Assembly (NCBI RefSeq): GCF_019175385.1
Contig: NC_083346.1
Coordinates: 61,223,821-61,287,820, forward strand
Source: Lycium barbarum
Taxonomy: Eukaryota; Streptophyta; Magnoliopsida; Solanales; Solanaceae
Length of the DNA: 64,000 nt
Direction of reading: 5' to 3'
In this document: positions 49,208-60,142 of the stretch, piece after piece
Numbering within the stretch: the first letter of the stretch is position 1
How the letters are laid out: each line of letters starts with the position of its first letter
Notes under the pieces: model-generated
Databases searched by the model: none
Told to the model about the DNA's origin: nothing
What the model saw: only the letters and a program-made list of their open reading frames with translations
Program-made: the position numbers and the translations under genes

Positions 49208-50236
49208 TTCTTCCCCCCTTTAGAACATTCGTCCTCGAATGTTACATTAGTGTTGCCTAAGCATACTTAACCTTTCACCCTTCCTAGTCAATCTTATCCT
49301 TCATAACCTCACAGTCTGTCTTACCAATATATTCACATCCGTCACAATTCTTTTTCTTCTGTACTCTTGTCTTAAATCATACTATTACTTCTTTTAACTA
49401 TAAACTCGTCATAATTTATCCCTACTTATCAATTCAGTCGGTACCTCATATAACACCCTATTAAGATTTGCCAGCCTTTTCTAAATCATCTCTTAATATC
49501 ATAAACCCTTTCCAAATTCTTCTTTTACCGTATCGATATCGACTTCCTAATTACTATTACCATCGATTCGGCAGTCGACTTATTTCTCGCAGTCAACTAC
49601 ACTCACCACTTAGTCCACTCTTATCATTACCGTTGACACGACCTTTCAAAACATATTAATTACTAATATCTCATTCCTTTTATATTTGTAGGAAATTTTT
49701 TGCAGAGTTCACTCTGTATTTCTTACTATCCCAGAACCTGCACGCAGGAAATACCAACAATGCCTCACAGGGCCAACATATATATATATACACATCATAT
49801 CATATCACAGCCACACAGGGCTCCCAATATTAACAACAGTACGAAAATGATGGACTTACCTCGTATGTCTAATCCAAACTGCACCTGTTATACTTTCTCT
49901 TTCAATTCTCAACTTTACATTTCAATCGCACTTCCATTCCTTACTCGACATATACCTTTCGTACCTTTGCTTACCTGCGTACTTTGAAACTTCCAATATC
50001 ATCAATCACTTTCTTCTGTCGATGTCGTTCTTCAACTGAAATCAAATGTTAGTATAAAGAATTTCATTTCTTATGACTGGACTCTATCGCACGATCTTAG
50101 ATATGAAAGAAAGGTAACATCCTAAATGCCCTGTAGCGTCTTGTTTATAGATGTGGTGCACAACACATCGATAAACAAGACTCTACTAGACACGGTCTGT
50201 AGACACTCCTAGGACGAACTGCTCTGATACCACTTC
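49208..50236 (-). mobile_element. D internal region 3
   Basis: 1029 bp, same layout: AGGA-loop hairpin at 49224-49243, leader hairpin at 50138-50181, primer site just before 50237. No gag or pol. Confidence 0.9.
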
Positions 50237-53200
50237 TGTCACGACCCAACCCCGTAGGCCGTGACTAGTGTCCGAATTGGACACTCATATTTCCGGTTAA
50301 CTGTAATCATTTATAACTAGTATGTCATGAACTTATTTGTATAAAAAGGTATGGTGTTGTTTTAAAGCTGTCAATTTTTTTGTTTTGTATGTCTTAGGCA
50401 CCTGTCTCCTGAGGAGTTACAATTTTTTAAACAACAACATATATTTTTCTACGCAAGCCGACAAGGCTGCCACGATATGCAACATACCAAACATACATAT
50501 ATATGCAAGCCGACAAGGCTGCCATTACGAATGGGTACGCCCCAAACATAAGTCATAGTCATACAACGCATCAACAACTACATACAGACCCACAAAGATG
50601 TCCACAGACCTCTAAGAGTAATGACTGTATCATATGGCGGGACAGGGCCCCGCCATACCCAATTAAACACATATGAATACAACACAAAGGAGTTATACCA
50701 CAAGCTAGCTCCGGAACAAAGGAGCAGTCCAAAATAGCTGAATAGGTACCCTAAGCTGACGGATCTCCAAAACGAGCGTCTGTACCTGCGGGCATGAACG
50801 CAGCCCCCCGAAGAAAGGGGGTCAGTACGGAGTATGTACTGAGTATGTAAAGCATGAAATATAGTAAATAGAAACATATCTGAAGTGAGTAGCATAAGAT
50901 TCAGTACAAAGACCAAAAATCCCAAGACTTACTTGTCACATAATTCATCATAAGTTTTAGTAATCATAACAAGGTAGTCATATCATATGTAAGTACATAT
51001 ATATCGTGTCCCGCCCCTTTTGTAAGGGACTCGGTAAGTAAAATCATATTACAATCATACATATATATAACGTGTCCCGGCCCTTCAATAAGGGACTCGG
51101 TATTAAAATCATAGCCTCATAAACATAAACATATACACATATACACATATACACCTACCGCGGCCAAGTATCCAGCGGTCAATATCACACATACCGCGGT
51201 CAAGTATCCAGCGGTCAATATCACACATACCGCGGTCAAGTATCCAGCGGAAACATCACACATACAAATACCGCGGCCAAGAATCCAGCGGCGATACCAC
51301 ACATATGCAATTCATCTTCGGTTCTTTTTTTTTTTTTTTGAAATCTCATTACTAACTATAGCAAGGAACATCTCATATTTTATGTACATGCGTACTTTAA
51401 TCATGGTGTAACTTTGAGATCAAGTATGTCTCTAGTCGTGGAAATATTCAAGAGTAGGAACTTCTATGCATCATTCATTAGTCAATCATATAATAAACTC
51501 ATGACAATAACATTACAGAATGAAAAGGATCACAAATCATGCTTGGAACTAGAGAGTAGAATTTACCCCAAGGTTCATATCATTTCATACTTACGTCTAG
51601 GACATGCCAAGAAAAGAAAGGAATAGGCCTTACATACCTTTAGCGTTTAGTCGTATAATAACTTGTACTTGCTGCCCAATGGTACTTATCCTATATCAAG
51701 ATATCACAAGCTATGATTAGTTTACGAGGGAATTCGATACGTATTTTGACACTCACAATCCGTTTCTAACATTTAGACGACGTTTCGTTCGCATTCAAAC
51801 CAACTAGTGCTACAAGCTAATATTGCTAGTCATTCTTTCATGTATCAATCCAAACTTGTATAAACATGATTTAAGGGACTTTGGACAGTCCATACATCAT
51901 TCAAAACTGTCCCATACTCACGGCCAAACAGCACACACAACACTACAATTTCTATTTCGCAATTTTCCAACTTCAATTACAACGACAACAACACGTTTAC
52001 AACATTACTTATGCGATTATCGGAACTGTTTCAGCATCATATTTATTCTTATAACAGCCCACAAACCATTTCAATTTCAACTTGAATCATTAAGCTTCAC
52101 TTTCACTACACGTTCATAGCAACAATCAATATTCAACATTCACTAATTTGCTTCTAACCTTAAAACAGTCCACTGTTTTGGACTGCTTGCGTACTTCAAT
52201 TTGATTTGTTTCTTTAACACCTAAATTCCCATATTCAACATACATACAATATACCACAATGTTCATAACAACAACAATCAAAACTTGGCACAAAACAGTC
52301 CATAATTTCCCCTAAAACAGCCCCTTTACACGGCTTCAACACAACTATAACAACTTCATGATTTTCATCCATTCATCCAAACCACAACACATTCAATCCA
52401 TTTCCAATACATGTACAAGGAGATTAAACATGATTCCATTAAAGCCTACAACACATGGCTCATTTAAACGTTTTAGAAAACAGTCCATTACCACAACATG
52501 TCCAAAACAGTCCAATAACATGTCCAAAACAGTCCCTAAACAATGTTCGGAATTCTTGAAAACATTTACGAACATACTAAGCAAACCACCTATGATTCTT
52601 ACACATTATTTCATGCCTTCTTTTCATATATTTTCAGTAGGTTATGACCAGCTATCCACACGACAAATACAACATCAATTCATACACAACTAAACTACAT
52701 CGTCATTTCTATAATCCATACAACAACTCACAAACGATTTTAGTTTCAACTCCAACCATTAAACACCTTCATTTCCATCATGAAATTCATGATAATAACA
52801 ATCAAAATATCAAGTAAAAACAGTTCACTAACTTCCTCACAAAACAGTCCAATACCAACATACAACATCATAAACCAACTTCTACAATCTTTGTTCATTT
52901 ACATATGTTGACACCCATTCAATTCACCAACAATACATACAAAATGAAACCAACCATGGCTTCCCCAAGCTCACGGCTCAACCCCTTACTTCAACCACAA
53001 CAACAATCCAATAACAACATGCATGAATTATACATTCAAATCGTCATGCAACACAAGAACAATAATCATTCTTACCTTACAATCTTGTTCTTCACTTTGG
53101 CCGAATCTTCAACACTATTGAGGTGCTACACTTCTTTGTTTCTTTTCAACAACTACTACATATTCTTGTACACTAAATGAGGAGTTGATTTGAGGAAGAA

Positions 53201-53429
53201 AACTGATTTTTTTGGATTGAATCTAACTCACCACTTTCGGCTAACTCTAGGTCAAGAGTTTCCCTTTCTCTCTCTCTATGTGTTCTTAACTTGTAAGTGT
53301 TGAAATGAGTTGTTAAAGTGGAGTAAATCAGATTTTTCACTATGTGTATTCCCTACAAGACATGGACATGTGTACCACACTAATCTTGGGTCAATAACCT
53401 TTGACCATGACACTAATCTACACGGCTAC
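50237..53429 (-). mobile_element. D LTR 4, truncated
   Basis: Follows LTR 3 base by base to CTACACGGCTAC near 53429, then jumps to a piece that belongs near the opposite end of the same LTR. The last ~230 bp of the LTR are missing. Confidence 0.9.
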
Positions 53430-53742
53430 CAAACATACATATATATGCAAGTCGGCAAGGCTGCCATTACGAATGGGTACGCCCCAAACATAAGTCATAG
53501 TCATACAACGCATCATTTTCTCTTATTATTTTTTAGCCCAATTAATTATGAAGCTTGTTTTGTAATTCCCGAAACTAATCTCCGAAATTCCAATTTTTGC
53601 CCTTGACCTTCCCCGATGCCTTCACGGCAATATATTTCATGGACAGCATGGACATATTAACTAAAATCAAAATATTTCCTCATGACATACAAGTCGCAAT
53701 TATTTCAAAATTTCCGAGTATGCGAAAACACGGGATATAACA
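53430..53742 (-). mobile_element. Rearranged joint: D LTR scrap plus M2 5' LTR scrap
   Basis: 53430-53512 matches the early part of a D LTR (compare 37153-37236). 53513-53742 matches the last 230 bp of the M2 LTR (35702-35931) and ends GGGATATAACA, the outer end of M2. Only 2-4 bp are shared at each switch (for example TCA). Element C resumes directly at 53743. Confidence 0.85.
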
Positions 53743-53963
53743 TATTCACTCCGGTTGGTGATCCTGTAATAGCAAGGCAAGTATATAAGAACTGTGTAGT
53801 CATTATATGTGATCGTCAGACAAGGGATGATTTGATTGAACTTGAGATGATAGATTTTGACGTAATTATGGGTATGGACTGGTTGGCATCGTGCTATGCT
53901 AATGTTTGTTGCTGGACAAAGGTAGTTCGATTCCAATTTCCGGGAGAGCCCATACTTGAGTAG
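53743..53963 (+). pseudogene. pol: Element C protease, C-terminal remnant
   Basis: Frame reading TPVGDPVIARQVY, then IELEMIDFDVIMGMDWLASC and VVRFQFPGEPILE, the C-terminal half of a Ty3/gypsy aspartic protease. The active-site half is missing because of the M2 insertion and deletion. A stop at 53961-53963 breaks the frame; the next segment continues in the same frame. Confidence 0.85.
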
Positions 53964-55193
53964 AAAGGTAATACAGCTTCCCCAAAGGGTAGGTTTATTT
54001 CCTACCTTAAGGCGAGAAATATGATAGCCAAAGGTTATATTTGTGATCTAGTTCAGGTTCATGACATGGAAGCGGAAGTGCCAACTTTCCAGTCTATCCC
54101 GGTAGTGAATGAATTCCCAGATGTGTTTCCCGACGAGTTACCAGGCCTTCCTCCAGAAAGGGAAATCGACTTTGCTATTGATGTATTACCAAACACCGAG
54201 CCTATTTCTATTCCTCCGTATCGAATGGCTCCAACAGAACTGAAAGAGCTAAAAGCACAGCTAAAAGATTTACTTGAGAAGGGGTTTATAAGGCCTAGTT
54301 CTTCACCGTGGGGAGCACCAGTCCTGTTCGTAAAGAAGAAAAACGGATCTCTACGAATGTGTATCGACTACAGGCAGTTGAACAAGGTGACAATAAAGAA
54401 TAAATACCCTCTTCCCAGAATCGACGATTTGTTTGATCAATTACAGGGCGCTAAATGGTTCTCCAAGATAGATCTGAGATCGGATTATCATCAGGTGAGA
54501 ATTAGGGAAGCAGATATTCCCAAGACTGCCTTCAGGACAAGATATGGTCACTACGAGTTTCGAGTAATGTCATTCGGGTTGACAAATGCCCCGGCGGTGT
54601 TTATGAATTTAATGAACAATGTGTTCAGGCCATTCTTGGACCTCTTCGTGATAGTATTTATCGACGATATCCTGGTATATTCTCGCACAGAATCAGAACA
54701 TGCAGATCATCTAAGAATTGTTCTTGGCGTTCTTCGAGATCGGGAATTGTATGCAAAGATTTCGAAGTGCGAGTTTTGGCTTAATTCTGTTGCATTCCTG
54801 GGTCATGTTATTTCAGATAATGGTATCCGAGTCGACACTCAGAAAATAGAAGCTGTGAAGACTTGGCCAAGACCTACGACGCCTACAGAAGTTCGTAGTT
54901 TCCTTGGGTTAGCAGGATATGATAGAAGATTTGTAGAGGGCTTCTCATCTATTTCAGCCCCATTGACAAAGTTAACCCAGAAGTCGGCTAAATTCCAGTG
55001 GAGTGATGCCTGTGAGCGTAGCTTCCAAGAGTTGAAAAATAGGTTGACCTCAGCGCCAGTGCTAACACTTCCAGAAGGATCAGATGGCTATGTAGTATAT
55101 TGTGACGCCTCCGGTGTGGGATTAGGATGTGTATTGATGCAGAATGGGAAAGTTATTGCATATGCTTCGAGACAGTTGCGAAAACATGAATAG
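53964..55193 (+). pseudogene. pol: Element C reverse transcriptase and start of RNase H
   Basis: Copies element RNA into DNA in the family. Counting from the methionine at 54021: linker [18 protein letters not shown], then the RT domain with [12 protein letters not shown] (~113), KIDLRS (catalytic D), [21 protein letters not shown], and [11 protein letters not shown] with the catalytic pair near residues 215-216. RNase H starts at [10 protein letters not shown] (catalytic D). The RT catalytic residues are all present. Unusual residues: D in DLRSDYHQV, where G is normal, and D in LAGYDRRF, where Y is normal. The frame is cut at TAG 55191-55193 inside RNase H. Style and order fit Tekay/Del chromoviruses. 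Confidence 0.93.
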
Positions 55194-55583
55194 AATTATC
55201 CCACTCATGATCTTGAGTTAGCTGCGGTCATTCATGCATTGAAAATGTGGAGACACTACTTATATGGTGTGCACGTGGACATCTATACGGATCACAAAAG
55301 CCTTCAATATATTTTCAAACAGAAGGAGTTGAACCTGCGGCAAAGGCGATGGTTAGAATTACTGAAGGATTACGATGTGAACATTCTATATCATCCAGGG
55401 AAGGCGAATGTAGTAGCAGATGCACTTAGCCGCCGATCGATGGGTAGTTTATGTGGAGTTCCTTCGGAAAAGCGAGAAATGGTTCGTGAGGTCCATCGGT
55501 TAGCAAGTCTCGGCGTACGGCCAATTGATTCAGGAGATGCAAGTATTAGCATCAATGACCCCACAGTTTCATCATTGAACTAG
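55194..55583 (+). pseudogene. pol: Element C RNase H, second part
   Basis: Same frame as the RT segment after the stop. Reads [24 protein letters not shown] (catalytic E), [10 protein letters not shown] (catalytic D), [29 protein letters not shown] (last catalytic D). RNase H degrades the RNA template in the hybrid. The frame then meets TAG at 55581-55583, where a 1-base shift leads to the integrase frame. Confidence 0.92.
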
Positions 55584-56749
55584 AAGTGAAGGAACGGCAA
55601 TATGAAAATCCTCAATTAGGCCACTATCGAGATCTATCTCATGAAAAGGAAAAGTCTCCATTCGAAGTTTCCATAGAAGCGGTTCTTAGATATCGAGACA
55701 GGTTATGTGTACCGAATGTAGCAAACTTGCGCCAACGGATTTTAGAGGAAGCACATTATTCCCGGTATTCTATTCATCCAGGTGCAACTAAGACGTACCA
55801 TGATCTTCAATCGATATATTGGTGGGATGGCATGAAGCGAGACATAGCAGAATTTGTAGCCCAATGTCTAAATTGCCAGCAAGTGAAGGCTGAGCATCAA
55901 AAACCAGGAGGCTTATTGCAAGCAATGGAAATTCCTACGTGGAAATGGGAAGAAATTAACATGGATTTTGTGGTGGGGTTACCCCATATGCGAGGGAAGT
56001 ATGATTCTATATGGGTGATCGTGGATAGACTCACGAAAGCAGCTCATTTTCTCCCCGTTAGAACCACATATTCAGCGGAAGATTATGCTAAATTGTATCT
56101 CAAGGAGATTGTACGACTTCACGGTATTCCTTTGGCCATTGTCACAGACAGAGGGGCACAGTTCACAGCCAAGTTCTGGAAGTCCTTTCAAGAAGGTCTA
56201 GGTACTGAATTTAAGCTCAGCACGACGTTCCATCCGCAGACCGACGGACAAGCCGAGCGTACGATTCAGACCTTGGAAGATATGCTACGAGCGTGCGTGC
56301 TGGACTTTGGTGGTAGTTGGGATGAGCATTTGCCTCTTATTGAATTTGCCTATAATAATAGCTATCATTCCAATATTCAAATGGCTCCATACGAGGCCTT
56401 ATATGGAAGAAAATGCAGATCTCCAATTGGATGGTTTGAAACCGGAGAAGTACAATTGATAGGCCCCGACTTGATCCAACAAGACGTTGAAAAGGTTAAA
56501 GTGATTCGAGACCGACTTTTAACAGCTCAAAGTCGCCAAAAGTCTTATGCAGATAATCGCCGACGAGACTTGGAATTTCAAGTGGGCGATTGGGTGTTCC
56601 TGAAGGTATCGCCGATGAAGGGAGTGATGAGATTTGGCAAGAAGGGAAAGCTAAGTCCCAGATATATCGGACCCTACCAGATCATTCGCAAGGTGAGTCG
56701 AGTAGCCTATGAATTGGACTTTCCTTCAGAGCTCGATTCGTGCATCTAG
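55584..56749 (+). pseudogene. pol: Element C integrase
   Basis: Inserts the DNA copy into the genome in this family. Counting from the GTG codon at 55586: HHCC zinc-binding N-terminus H57, H64, C94, C97 (EAHYSRYSIHPG.. CLNC); catalytic core D127 (NMDFVVGLP), D188 (VTDRGAQFT), E224 (GQAERTIQ), so the DDE triad is complete; YEALYGRKCRSPIGWFETGE; then a GPY/F-like module (YIGPYQIIRKVSRVAYELDFPSELD). The frame differs from that of RNase H and shifts again at about 56735, just before the chromodomain. All key residues are there but the frame is broken at both ends. Confidence 0.94.
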
Positions 56750-57099
56750 TATTCCATGTTTCGATGCTCCGCAAGTGTATTGGAGACCCAACAAGAATAG
56801 TTCCAGTTGATGATGTGCAAGTAACAGAGAAGCTAACATACGAGGAAATGCCCATTGCCATTTTGGATAGGCAAGTACGAAGGCTTCGGAATAAAGAGGT
56901 TGCTTCAGTCAAAGTTCTATGGCGGAACAATAATCGGGAAGAAATGACTTGGGAAGCAGAGGAGAAGATGAAATCTATGTACCCCCATTTGTTCCAGTCC
57001 CCAGAAGAGATTCAAGATGAGACGTCGATGATGTTAGGTATGTATGTTTTAATTTTATGTTTTTGGTCGTGTGTGGCCATAAATGTGTTGATATTGTGA
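56740..57099 (+). pseudogene. pol: Element C C-terminal chromodomain
   Basis: Third frame of pol: VFHVSMLRKCIGDP (the end of the integrase-linked module), then a chromodomain, TYEEMPIAILDRQVRRLRNKE..VKVLWRN..EMTWEAEEKMKSMYPHLF (about residues 35-85), then a tail to the stop at 57097-57099. Chromodomains of chromoviruses are known to bind histone marks and steer integration into heterochromatin. The absence of strong aromatic residues early in the domain suggests the divergent 'group II' type. Confidence 0.92.
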
Positions 57100-57252
57100 T
57101 ATAGCCCTGTGAGGCGAAGATATTGTTGGTTGTTGTAATGGAAAGGTAGTGTCCAAATTACAAAGGAAACCCTGGCAAAATTTTTCTAGAATTCCCAAGT
57201 GTCGAACATTCGAGGACGAATGTTCCAAAAGGGGGGGGGGGGGGGGGGAGAA
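57100..57252 (+). promoter_or_regulatory. Element C 3' end: AGGA-loop hairpin and poly-G polypurine tract
   Basis: After the chromodomain stop the sequence carries GAACATTCG (57204-57212), AGGA, CGAATGTTC (57217-57225), then A4 followed by 18 G and AGAA directly before the LTR start TGTTACACC at 57253. This is the primer tract for plus-strand DNA. Confidence 0.9.
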
Positions 57253-59629
57253 TGTTACACCTCGGGAATTTCTCCGTACTTGTATGATGAGTGGAATGAT
57301 GAAGAGTTTGAGTGTATGATGTTTTGTTAAGCCGGAAATGGCTAATTAAGAATTTTGGAAATAAGAAAGTCGCGGAAAATTTTCTGTCCAGTGGTCGTAT
57401 ATGGCACTATACGGCCCGTAAAGTGATTTACGGACCGTATAGTGCAATCGTCCTTCAGCTTGCCAAAAATCTCAAGTTCTGCCCAGTGTTGATATGGTTA
57501 AATACGACCCAGTTTACGGCCCGTAAACCAGGTCGTAAACTGCCATGTTCCTCAGCGAAAACTTTCTGTTTTTGAAATGATTAAATACGGCCATGGAGGA
57601 CGGGCCATAAATCGAAATATGGTCCGTATATGGTGGTTTACGACCACTGTTCATCCCGACAAGAATTCATTAAAGATCAGATTTTGTGATTTTTAAAGGG
57701 GACTTAAGCTCATTTCATCTCATTTTTCATCAAGACAACTCAAGAGACTTCTAGAACTCTCCAAATATTTCCTCCACAAGAATTCAATAGAATCAAAGGG
57801 GATATCAAGACCAACAACACTAATTTCATAAAAATAAGTGTAAGAACACATCAAAGGATCTTCTAGGTGAAGAAATTTCAAAGAAGGTGGGACTAGGGTT
57901 TTGGCTAATTGAAGTATTTCAACTTAAGGATTGTTCAACCATCATCCAAGGTAAGTTTCATGATTATTCCATGTTGTTTGAAGTATTGGAAATCTTAGAC
58001 ACTTGAAATGTAGAAGAACATAGAAATGGGTCATTATTGAGTGAATAGTGACATAAATGAATGATAGTGGAATTGAACTATGAATATTGAAGTGTTGTGA
58101 GTACAAATACGTTATAAATGATGTTTATATCATGAAACAAGCATTAAATGCATGAAAACGCAAGGATGAGCTAGAAGTAGAAATAAGGGAAAATTGGAGG
58201 AAAATGGTGGATTTTGCTAAACGCACGTAAATGACGATTGTCGATTATGATATTGCAAATAATATTATGAATATTGGGAGTTGATATAGAACGTGAGAAA
58301 AGTAGTATGAGCGAAGGAAGCGTTGTCCGACTTTTCCTAGAATTAGCGATGCGTTCTTGTAGTTAGTTTACTAATGTTGATACGGATTCTCTTATGAAGG
58401 TAACGACGTGATATCGACGGAGAACAAGTGAGCGATATCTTAGCTAAACGACCAAGGTATGTGAGGCTAGTCCTTCTTTCTAATGGCATGAATCTTTTAG
58501 CTTGAATCCCTATTCCTTTCATGAGTTCTTGCATTCTAAGAAGTTAAAAGCTTATACCTATAAATGTCTATATGAGATAAGTTATACGATATGATGACAC
58601 TAGAATGATGATGATGTTATTCCTTGCCTACACTCACCTTATGTACTAGTCCTTTCAAGGTGAGGCAGAATGTCCATAATGGTTCCATAATGTAATCGGG
58701 GGATCACGACCTTACGTCACCCCGATAGAGTAAAGTTGATCATGAGCCTTATACACGCATTATGATAAGATAAGTATTTTATGATAAGCATATTACTATG
58801 AGTATTTACATTAAGCATGTCATGATTGCATTCACACCGGGCCTAGTTGGCCGGGCAGACACCGCTTCGGCGGGCGGCGATACGGATACACCACGACCTA
58901 CGGGCGTGGGCAGACACCACTAGTGGGCGGCATGAGATGGTACCCCGGACGCGGGAGGCCTGGACGCGGGATAATATTATTGATTATCACACCGTTCCGA
59001 CATGGACGGGCAACTTCCATATGATGCATACATGTTATGATGATGAGTATGAGTAAGATAGCATGCATTACTTCATTTATGATTATCAGTCAGATCCAGA
59101 TGTCTCATGTTGATGTTATTCCCATATTATTGATGTCTCCTTTCATTATGTATGCCTCTCATACTCGGTACAATATTCGTACTGACGTCCTTTCTTCGGA
59201 CGCTGTGTTCATGCCCACAGGTAGGCAGGGAGGAGAGCTTGGCCCAGATCCTCAATAGCTGTCAGCTGATAGATAACACTCAATTGTTCGGAGGTGCTTA
59301 TGGATATTCTTTTGATGTACTTTCATATATGCATATTTTGGGCATAACGGAGTCTTGTTTCGTCTATGTATTCATTATGTTAGTAGAGGCTCGTAGATAC
59401 GCAGTATGGGTTAGATGGTCTCACAAGATGTTTTCATATGTATGTATATTATTTTGATGGCCAAGAGGCAAATGTGTATAAAGTATTTATGTTTTGATTA
59501 AATATGATTTTCCTACAAATGGTATGTAAATTGATAAAAGAGTATTAAATGAGCAAGACAAGCAGTAGAGTGAGCGGTGCTCGGTAATTGCTCCGGGTAC
59601 CCGTCGCGGCCCCTAGTCGGGTCGTGACA
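57253..59629 (+). repeat. Element C 3' LTR
   Basis: 2377 bp, ending GGGTCGTGACA before the GGGTA duplication (59630-59634). Donor-like motifs at 57948-57955 and 58453-58467. Twin hairpin perfect here: CGTCC (59186-59190) / GGACG (59198-59202) and CTGTG (59203-59207) / CACAG (59216-59220). Non-coding. Confidence 0.94.
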
Positions 59630-59634
59630 GGGTA

Positions 59635-60142
59635 GGCCGAGACGGACCAGACTAGACTGATGAAAAGGAAGAAAGCGCGACACGGCTTAGGATTAAAGTA
59701 AGCTTGAATAGCGTTTGGGAGTGGTTGTGAGTGAAATGGTAATAAATATATATAAACGTGTAACACTTCATTGTGACTGTAGAGTCCTAGCAAACAGTGT
59801 TGCGATATATAGAAAATACTAACCGAACGGAATTCAAGAGGCGGAGTGAAAGACATAAGTACAGATGTCACAGGGTAAGACCGATACTGGATCACCCCTA
59901 GTTAAGGCTAGAAATCCCTAACACAATAATATACGGGGACATAGGTAGTAAGGAGATAGATGTGACAGGCTCCACGATGAAGGAACTACAATTGTAAAAG
60001 ATCGCGGAAGGCGATGATTACTTAAAGGGCATAGGCGTGTATGGAACACCCTCTTAATAATGGGGGGGAGAACGTGTTGGACCGAAAATGAACTACGACG
60101 ATTTAAGCTTCATAAAGATAGACTTATTAACTCAGGCCCAGG
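59635..60142 (+). mobile_element. Element A internal region, continued
   Basis: Continues A after C. The first 120 bp match M1 (AGACTAGACTG and the following block). No domain found. It ends at the CCAGG duplication of array T. Confidence 0.8.

Larger units (their letters stand above)
36904..53429 (-). repeat. Array D: four LTRs and three internal regions in tandem
   Basis: LTRs at 36904-40311, 41341-44758, 45788-49207 and 50237-53429 (last one truncated), all in minus orientation, separated by internal regions of 1029-1030 bp. The period is 4437-4449 bp. Each internal region starts with a polypurine tract and ends with leader hairpin and primer site, so neighbouring units share LTRs. By eye the copies are very alike, with units 3 and 4 the most similar. 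No unit encodes gag or pol. Confidence 0.95.
29969..59629 (+). mobile_element. Element C: Tekay-type chromovirus with nested insert
   Basis: 5' LTR 29969-32398, 3' LTR 57253-59629, perfect 5-bp target duplication GGGTA (29964-29968 and 59630-59634). Order: LTR, primer site, gag, [M2 and D insert 33455-53742], protease remnant, RT, RNase H, integrase, chromodomain, polypurine tract, LTR. The coding part is disabled by in-frame stops, frameshifts and a deletion at the left edge of the insert. The domain order RT-RH-INT plus C-terminal chromodomain places it among chromoviruses; the long LTRs and protein style suggest the Tekay/Del clade. Confidence 0.93.

Noticed and set aside
36904..53429. Ordinary satellite DNA
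   Set aside because: Each unit has a clear LTR, polypurine tract, leader hairpin and primer site in the right order, so it is a retrotransposon concatemer.
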